64,000 nucleotides of DNA from Boletus sp. NGJ (Eukaryota > Basidiomycota > Agaricomycetes > Boletales > Boletaceae), in assembly GCA_019096195.1 (NCBI GenBank), contig JAGTXK010000139.1, positions 124,001 through 188,000 of the forward strand, in the 5' to 3' direction. The notes beneath the pieces are model-generated. The model saw only the letters and a list, made by a program, of their open reading frames with translations. It ran no database searches and had not been told where the DNA came from. Each line of letters starts with the position of its first letter. The first letter of the stretch is position 1. A program made the position numbers and the translations under genes. Below, one piece after another: positions 58,502 to 64,000 of this stretch.

Positions 58502-60264
58502 CTACATCGGTCTATATGTATCCCCTTCACCTTCAGAACCTGCGCTACCGTGCATCGTCCACGTGTCAGCCCAATTGTGGTGTGGTTGAGAAGTGTGGTC
58601 GTGCGCATTCTGAGAAGCCCAAGGGATCATGGGGCCAAGTCCAAACACCGATGCGAATCGGGGATTGATGTGTGGCTGGAAGAAATGTTGGACATCGTTC
58701 ACCTCGGGAGAAAACCAAGCATTCAAAGTCGGTTGAACAAGGGGGTCAGCCATATCCGCGTGCCCAGTTTGTCCATACCCTGTCGCACCTTCGACCATCC
58801 GCGAGGTACCTGGAAACGACTGATCGGTATCCGGGTCGACCATTCGTTGGGATGCGACATGGTTGTGACGATATCCTCGCCGTGAGGTATTCCATGGCTG
58901 ACGATTCCGATATCCCCTTTCTCGTGTACCCCGACTGGGAATGCGCCCACGGGACACCTTAGGACCGTCTCCACCACTCTCACAATTGGGCTCCCCACCA
59001 AATTCACCATTCATTTCCAAGGGGCGTACACGAGCATCTGAACTGGGAATATCAGCATACGGGTCATCATATGGTATGGGTGGTGGTCGCGATGGCACTG
59101 TGACGTGATAGTCATCATCATAAGGGCCATGAGCATCATATGGGTTGGCACCCCGATATGTGTCCTGAACCATATCGTCGACATGGATCCGGGACGGTGT
59201 TGGGGTACATTGTCTGGAAGATGATACAGAGCGTCCGCGCCTATAACAATCCGTTATTAAAGATCCCAAATACTGTTATTATGCTCACCTCCTCTTGTGC
59301 TGAGCCCTGAAGGCAGCCTCTTTCTCGTCGTCAGAAAATTCAACCTCGTCTTCTGCGGGTTCTTCGTCATGGATGTTACTGGCGTCGCTGCCACGTAACT
59401 TTTTGAGTTGGTCTACGAACACAAAGTGACTTCGTTGTGGAACATGGAATACCTCGCGGGATAACCAAACTTTGTCGGTATCCAGCGGATAGCGTTGGGT
59501 AAATTTAACCTGATAGAGTGGTTGGGACGTTGGACCGAACGTCTCGTATATCTAGCACCACAGGTAAGAGTCGACATTAACTCATACAGAAAGCGACGTG
59601 ACCCACATATCCAAAAACTTTTCGGTCTTCAAATACAAGCAAGGACTCGGCATCCAGAGCGCGCTTGGACAAGGAGTTTACATGGTTCACAGGGAGACCC
59701 CTCACAATCACAATGTTCCCGACGATACTCATAATTTCCCCGACTTTCTCCAGTGTATCGCATGGCTCAACCTCGGAAATGGTGGGAACCATGATAGTTG
59801 CGTCGACAATCTCGTTCTTTGTCTGGAGATAGGCGGCAGCTGCTATCATGTCTGACTCTTCATCGACATCTTCAACGTCGTCGGCAGGTCTTTTCCGCTG
59901 TGGCGCCTCGTATACACGTCCCTCATCCGAATCAGAGGAGGAACTTGTCTCTAACTCTGAGTCCGAATTCGACTCCGAATCTGAAGCGGCACTGACGATT
60001 AGAGTCAATATACCTTTTGATAAGATGTTCTTGAGATGCTCACGCCGACATTCCGCTGTCTTCGTCACAAGGAACAAGATCTGCCTCTACTTCATTTTCA
60101 CTTTCTATTTCATCGTCTGTGCTGGTAATGGAATCATCACTAGATTCCGGCGAATCTGGAGCATGAGTTGGGGCGAGCGTGAGTGGAGGAATGGTTCCTA
60201 TCAGGTCTTGGATGAGGAGCAAGTCCTGAGGAACTGTAGAAGGAACCTTGAAGTTGAAGTCCAT
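58502..60264 (-). CDS. H/ACA snoRNP assembly factor NAF1
   Basis: At least four exons. The N-terminus MDFNFKVPSTVPQDLLLIQD is followed by acidic Ser/Asp/Glu-rich sequence. The Gar1/Naf1 core reads VPTISEVEPCDTLEKVGEIM, SIVGNIVIVRGLPVNHVNSL and LVFEDRKVFGYV, then after a further intron QVKFTQRYPLDTDKVWL. After DEKEAAFRAQHKRR-type charged sequence, the C-terminus is a long Pro/Gly/Tyr-rich disordered tail with RGRIPSRGTRERGYRNRQ. Naf1 binds the pseudouridine synthase during H/ACA particle assembly and is later replaced by Gar1. Another in-frame ATG at 60309 would add 15 residues. Confidence 0.88.
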
Positions 60265-60435
60265 TTCAATGGTGATAACTTGAGGTATGGGTTGAAACTT
60301 CAAACCCATAGAGTTTTTTAGTCACGTGAGGGGTGATATGCACTCGATGGTAAACTAAACCCGGACTCCCACAAACGAGCACTTAACCGACTCTTCCCCT
60401 CGAGACTCAACTTTTTATATTGGAGCGGCGCCGCG

Positions 60436-61458
60436 ATGTTGCTGTCTATTGCTCAGCGAGAATTCAAGCGAACGTTGTTAACGTGTCGCGTGCCGAAAAT
60501 TCTCCTGTATTCTACTGCCTCCAAGCCCTCGTTACAGCTAGTTGCCCAGCTCCGAAAAATGACGGACGTGCCAATTTCCAAGGCTCGGGAAGCGCTTAGT
60601 GCAAGCGGGAACAACCTGGAGGCTGCGCTGGGGTGGTTGCAGCAGGATCTAACCGCTTCTGGCGCTCAAAAGGCTGCCAAGGTTGCCGGACGTGAAGCAC
60701 GAGAGGGACTCGTTAGTGTTTGCGTACTCTCCGGCAGGTCGTCCTCAACGCTAGATGGTGGTGGACTCCGGGCAGCCATGGTCGAGTTGAACTGCGAAAC
60801 TGATTTTGTCGCAAGAAACGAACTGTTCACCCAACTTGCTGCCGACATCGCACACACCACTGCCTTCCTTACAGAACACGTTCAATCACCGAATTTCATC
60901 CAACCCTGCCCATTGCACGTCCTTGATGATGCCCCTCTCCTCTCGCAAAGAAACCCGAGTCTCCGATCGCCTTCTACGGTGTCTAGTTCGATTCAGGATC
61001 TAATTGCAAAAGTCGGCGAAAAGGTATCGCTGAAACGGGCTGTTGCTGTGGTTCACAGCCCTCTCCATGGTCACACTGGGCACCTTGGGTTACGCTTAGC
61101 TTCATACTCACACGGGCACTCTGGCACTCACGGCCGTATTGGCTCACTTGCTGTGCTCGCGCTGAAAGCCTCTGATCTTGCGAGCCATCTTGCACCGGAA
61201 ACCTTTGTGCAGGACCTTGAGCGACTCGAGCGTGCCGTCGCTCGTCAGATCACTGGTTTTGAGACGTTGTCCATCCAATCCACGACGGATGAAACATCGT
61301 TGTACAACCAGCCATTCATGGCGACCGGAGGACAACTCACTGTCAGTGCCGCCTTGCGCGAATGGGGTCGTGAACGCGGGATGGAAAAGGAAGGTGAAGA
61401 GGGAGGCATAGAGGTTCTGGAGTTTGCTAGGTGGACAGTGGGAGAAGACATTGATTAG
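60436..61458 (+). CDS. Mitochondrial elongation factor Ts (EF-Ts)
   Basis: Single-exon gene, 340 residues. It is the guanine nucleotide exchange factor for mitochondrial EF-Tu. The N-terminus (MLLSIAQREFKRTLLTCRVP) is basic and lacks acids early on, as expected of a mitochondrial presequence. The UBA-like start QLRKMTDVPISKAREALSAS and the core ELNCETDFVARNELF are the two EF-Ts signatures. VGEKVSLKRAVAV and LALKASDLASHLAP belong to the second half. Length and domain order are normal. A T-rich TTTTATATT about 25 bp upstream of the ATG may be a TATA element. Confidence 0.93.
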   Translation: MLLSIAQREFKRTLLTCRVPKILLYSTASKPSLQLVAQLRKMTDVPISKAREALSASGNNLEAALGWLQQDLTASGAQKAAKVAGREAREGLVSVCVLSGRSSSTLDGGGLRAAMVELNCETDFVARNELFTQLAADIAHTTAFLTEHVQSPNFIQPCPLHVLDDAPLLSQRNPSLRSPSTVSSSIQDLIAKVGEKVSLKRAVAVVHSPLHGHTGHLGLRLASYSHGHSGTHGRIGSLAVLALKASDLASHLAPETFVQDLERLERAVARQITGFETLSIQSTTDETSLYNQPFMATGGQLTVSAALREWGRERGMEKEGEEGGIEVLEFARWTVGEDID

Positions 61459-61541
61459 ACTTTCAATGATTGTAGATGGTCAAGTATTGGACCGATACCA
61501 CCCAATGGGTTGAGGAGCTTGTCTGACAATCCTCAGAGAAA

Positions 61542-61613
61542 GACTCTATAGCTCAGTGGTAGAGCATACGATTGCAGATCGTGCGGTCCCGTGTTCGAAC
61601 CACGGTGGGGTCT
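61542..61613 (+). tRNA. tRNA-Cys (anticodon GCA)
   Basis: 72 nt that fold as a standard cloverleaf: acceptor GACTCTA with TGGGGTC, D stem GCTC/GAGC, anticodon stem TACGA/TCGTG with loop TTGCAGA (anticodon GCA), and T arm CCGTG-TTCGAAC-CACGG. The discriminator base is T (U73), an identity element of tRNA-Cys. The A-box (TAGCTCAGTGGTAGAGC) and B-box (GTTCGAACC) internal promoters are intact. No intron; CCA is not encoded, as usual in eukaryotes. Confidence 0.97.
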
Positions 61614-61614
61614 G

Positions 61615-61621
61615 TTTTTTT
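61615..61621 (+). terminator. RNA polymerase III terminator of tRNA-Cys
   Basis: A run of seven T residues starting 2 nt after the tRNA 3' end, the normal Pol III stop signal. Confidence 0.9.
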
Positions 61622-61701
61622 CTCCAAAAGTACTTCCTGACGTAAGCAGCGTATTTTGTCAGCGTGATGAGGGTTTGCCAACTTGTCAGAGTCCATTACC
61701 C

Positions 61702-63405
61702 ATGAAGAGAGCGGCAAGTTCAGTCATACACCATGGAATGGTGCGCCTGCACCAACGGCAGCTATCCCAAGCATCTCTGCCGCCATTGCAGATAACCACA
61801 CTCCCCAACAAGATTCGGGTCGCCACAGAGTCTACTCCCGGTCATTTTTCATCCGTCGGGCTCTACATCGACGCGGGGTCGCGTTATGAACTTCCATCGA
61901 CATCGGGAGCTAGCCATTTCCTAGACAGAATGGCTTTTAAGGTGCCCCTTGTGTTGCTACAAGGTTGTTATTTCTGACACTAAAATTGCAGTCAACACAT
62001 TCTCATTCCGAAGCCAACATGGCTGCGGCGATGGACCGACTTGGTGGTCAAATCATGTGTTCATCCTCCCGAGAATCCATCATGTATCAGTCCTCTCATT
62101 TTGATCAGGCAACCACACTAGCGCTCTCTCTGATATCCGACACTGTCCTAAATCCTGCTTTTTTGTCGGAGGAATTGGAGATTCAGAAAGATGCTGCTCT
62201 TTATGAAATTCGAGAAATTAGCAACAAGCCAGAAATGATATTACCCGAGGTACTCCACGGAGTAGCGTACGGCGGGAAAGGCCTCGGGAACCCACTCGTC
62301 TGCCCGGATGAGCGCATCAGTCTCATCACCGGTGACCTCCTCCGTCACTGTATCTCGGACTGGTACCGTCCGGAGCATATGGTTGTAGCGGGTGCCGGAA
62401 TGCAACACGAACAATTGGTTGAACTTGTCGACAAGCACTTTTCGACACTCAAACCCTTGCCGTCTCCTACGCTTCCCTCTCCACGGCCATCAACCGTTCA
62501 GACCGTACCACCACATCTCCTGCCGTCTTCGTCGCCATCAATATATAAGTCACTTACACGTGCGGCATCATCATACTTATACCCGACCTCTGCTTCAAGA
62601 GACGTGCCCCCTCTATTGGACACACAGTCACAATATGTCGGCGGTGTCAGGCACATCCCAAGTAATACGGCAGATTTTGATCACCTCTACCTCGCATTTG
62701 AGGGTGTTGGTATTCACGACGACGATATCTACACACTCGCGACAATGCAAGTGCTTCTTGGGGGTGGAGGCAGCTTCTCAGCCGGTAAGGCTCACATTCC
62801 TCCCGTCATTTGTCTCTCACCCTTCGTAGGTGGTCCCGGGAAGGGGATGTATTCCCGATTATATACGCACATCCTCAACCATTTCCCTCAGATAGATCAT
62901 TGCGCATCCTTCCACCACATTTACACAGATTCATCACTCTTTGGATTATGGGCGTCCTTTATGCCTGACATCCCCAAGCAGCGGGGTAATACACCCGCCC
63001 AAATTCTTCCCCATCTCGTGCACCAGATCAGTCTGTTGATATACCAAAACGTGCCAGAGATAGAGCTTCAGCGTGCCAAAAATCAACTTCAATCCAGCCT
63101 GATGATGGCACTGGAGAGCAGGGCAGTGGAGGTTGAGGATCTCGGTCGTCAGGTAGGACAGCAAAACTCTGGCGCGTCTATATGAGACTAATCAATTTGT
63201 TCAGATCCTCGTACACGGACGTAAGATCCCCGTGACGGACATGACAGCAGAAATTGACAAAGTCACCCCCGAGAGTGTTAGACGAGTCGCGAATCGCCTT
63301 CTTGGCCCGCATTCTGGTAACAAAGCGACTATAGTTACGATGGGCAGAGGAGAGCTTGGTGATTGGCAAGCAACACTCCGCAAATATGGTGTCATAGGAG
63401 CTTGA
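61702..63405 (+). CDS. Mitochondrial-processing peptidase subunit alpha
   Basis: Four exons. With the beta subunit it removes presequences of imported matrix proteins. The N-terminus MKRAASSVIHHGMVRLHQRQ is itself a presequence. The M16 fold begins LPPLQITTLPNKIRVATEST, then HFSSVGLYIDAGSRYE. At the position of the zinc motif it has SGASHFLDRMAFK, lacking HxxEH, as expected for the non-catalytic alpha subunit. EIREISNKPEMILPEVLHGV is also typical. The substrate-binding glycine-rich loop is GGGGSFSAGGPGKGM, spliced across an intron. The end is RKYGVIGA. The ATG at 61702 is only about 80 bp from the tRNA terminator. Confidence 0.92.
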
Positions 63406-63513
63406 GTTCAACTGTTGTATTACTTAGATCCCTGGGCATTTCACTGAATCACATTCGTTGCTCACTAATGTCCAAGTTACATTCACGAAGTCGTAAAAAT
63501 ATGCTAAACCAAG

Positions 63514-64000
63514 TTACCCGCAGATGTTTGGGTACTGGTGGTTAGTAGGGTTCTGGGGTATCCATCCGTATTTAAGTCCAGCTTGGTATGACCATTCATC
63601 AGCACTCTCCGTCTTCCAAGTCCACTGCAACCAACCATCGGTGGCCGCCTCGTATGAAATAACCTGTGCCTCCCAGATCTGTCGAAGGAACGTCTTGTAA
63701 CTTGAACTGAAGGTAGAACCACTGCCGGTCAGGCCCTTACAACTTCCAACCGCCGTAGAACCGGGGTAGGTGCCAGCGTAGCGCGAACCGGTACCACGTC
63801 CGTTCAAGTACGTGGCGCAATCAGTCATGCCAGTTGACCATTCACCCACTAGAAGCCAAAGATCAAAGCCCGCGAGAGAGGACTGAGTTTGACAAGCAGT
63901 ATTGATGTGTTCCTGGTCAGACATTTGATTCCCCTAATAGCCTTCTATTAGACAACACAAGGCAGAAGAGCCTAGATATACTCACGGCATTGGAGAAGAC
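63514..64000 (-). CDS. Exo-beta-1,3-glucanase (GH5), C-terminal part, truncated by window edge
   Basis: The two last exons of a gene whose start lies beyond 64000. Exon VFSNA is joined by an intron (about 63936-63984) to GNQMSDQEHINTACQTQSSL. LVGEWSTGMTDCATYLNGRG holds the catalytic nucleophile Glu (VGEW) of GH5 glucan 1,3-beta-glucosidases. SSSYKTFLRQIWEAQVISYE, GWLQWTWKTESADEWSYQAG and LKYGWIPQNPTNHQYPNICG complete the domain. These enzymes trim cell-wall beta-1,3-glucan from non-reducing ends and are secreted. N-terminal features are not visible. Confidence 0.9.

Noticed and set aside
1-64000. CRISPR arrays, insertion sequences, operons, ribosome binding sites
   Set aside because: No direct-repeat/spacer arrays, terminal inverted repeats with transposase, or polycistronic arrangement were seen; gene structure is eukaryotic.

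Overview
The window is nuclear DNA from a filamentous fungus, most likely a mushroom-forming basidiomycete (Agaricomycetes). The signs are densely packed genes on both strands, many introns of about 48-60 bp with GT...AG (sometimes GC...AG) ends and CTGAC/CTAAC-like branch sites, and families typical of that class: a DUF6533 membrane protein, a Rsc4-like tandem bromodomain protein and a PEHE-type chromatin protein. I see no plasmid, phage, transposon, CRISPR or operon structure. Gene models were threaded by hand from reading-frame continuity, splice signals and family motifs.

Layout. 1-1159: nothing recognised. 1160-3484 (-): PB1/UBA protein with a LIR-like motif. 3678-5207 (-): aldo-keto reductase of the xylose reductase type, divergent from 5517-6758 (+) ketopantoate reductase. 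7488-9528 (+): FBXO21-like F-box protein. 9738-10898 (-): GNAT protein. 11565-13453 (-): amidase, divergent from 13922-14949 (+) POP3. 15255-16729 (+): dCMP deaminase, convergent with 16769-20195 (-) TTI1, which is divergent from 20444-22861 (+) PABA synthase. 23071-24381 (-): 2OG-Fe(II) oxygenase, divergent from 24483-25280 (+) UBC12. 25408-25952 (-): 5-hydroxyisourate hydrolase, divergent from 26110-27224 (+) RRP1. 27262-29367 (-): TBC-domain protein, head-to-head with 29478-31728 (+) GCP4. 31795-33076 (+): inorganic pyrophosphatase. 33242-37772 (-): POM152, divergent from 37870-38814 (+) a degenerate RNase III/dsRBD protein. 39224-39936 (-): tail-anchored thioredoxin. 40237-42018 (-): orphan protein. 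42151-44540 (-): ALG9, divergent from 44905-46895 (+) DUF6533 protein. 47109-47919 (+): F-box protein. 48094-49210 (+): CutC. 49453-51793 (+): RSC4-like. 51964-53813 (-): PFA4. 54137-54747 (+): hypothetical. 54818-56342 (-): PEHE-like. 56810-58134 (-): RNase T2. 58502-60264 (-): NAF1. 60436-61458 (+): mitochondrial EF-Ts. 61542-61613 (+): tRNA-Cys(GCA). 61702-63405 (+): MPP alpha. 63514-64000 (-): C-terminal part of a GH5 exo-beta-1,3-glucanase running off the right edge.

Most genes are conserved housekeeping functions (RNA processing, ribosome biogenesis, microtubule nucleation, nuclear pore, folate/CoA/pyrimidine metabolism, N-glycosylation, mitochondrial import and translation), so this is core chromosome rather than an accessory cluster, and I see no co-functional gene cluster. 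The most interesting items are single genes: a tail-anchored thioredoxin with a Cdc48/p97-type SHP box; a cysteine-free PB1-LIR-UBA protein resembling a stripped-down p62/NBR1; a TBC protein lacking both catalytic fingers; a catalytically degenerate RNase III/dsRBD protein; a pyrophosphatase with two in-frame starts that could give mitochondrial and cytosolic forms; and recurrent GC-AG introns and microexons.
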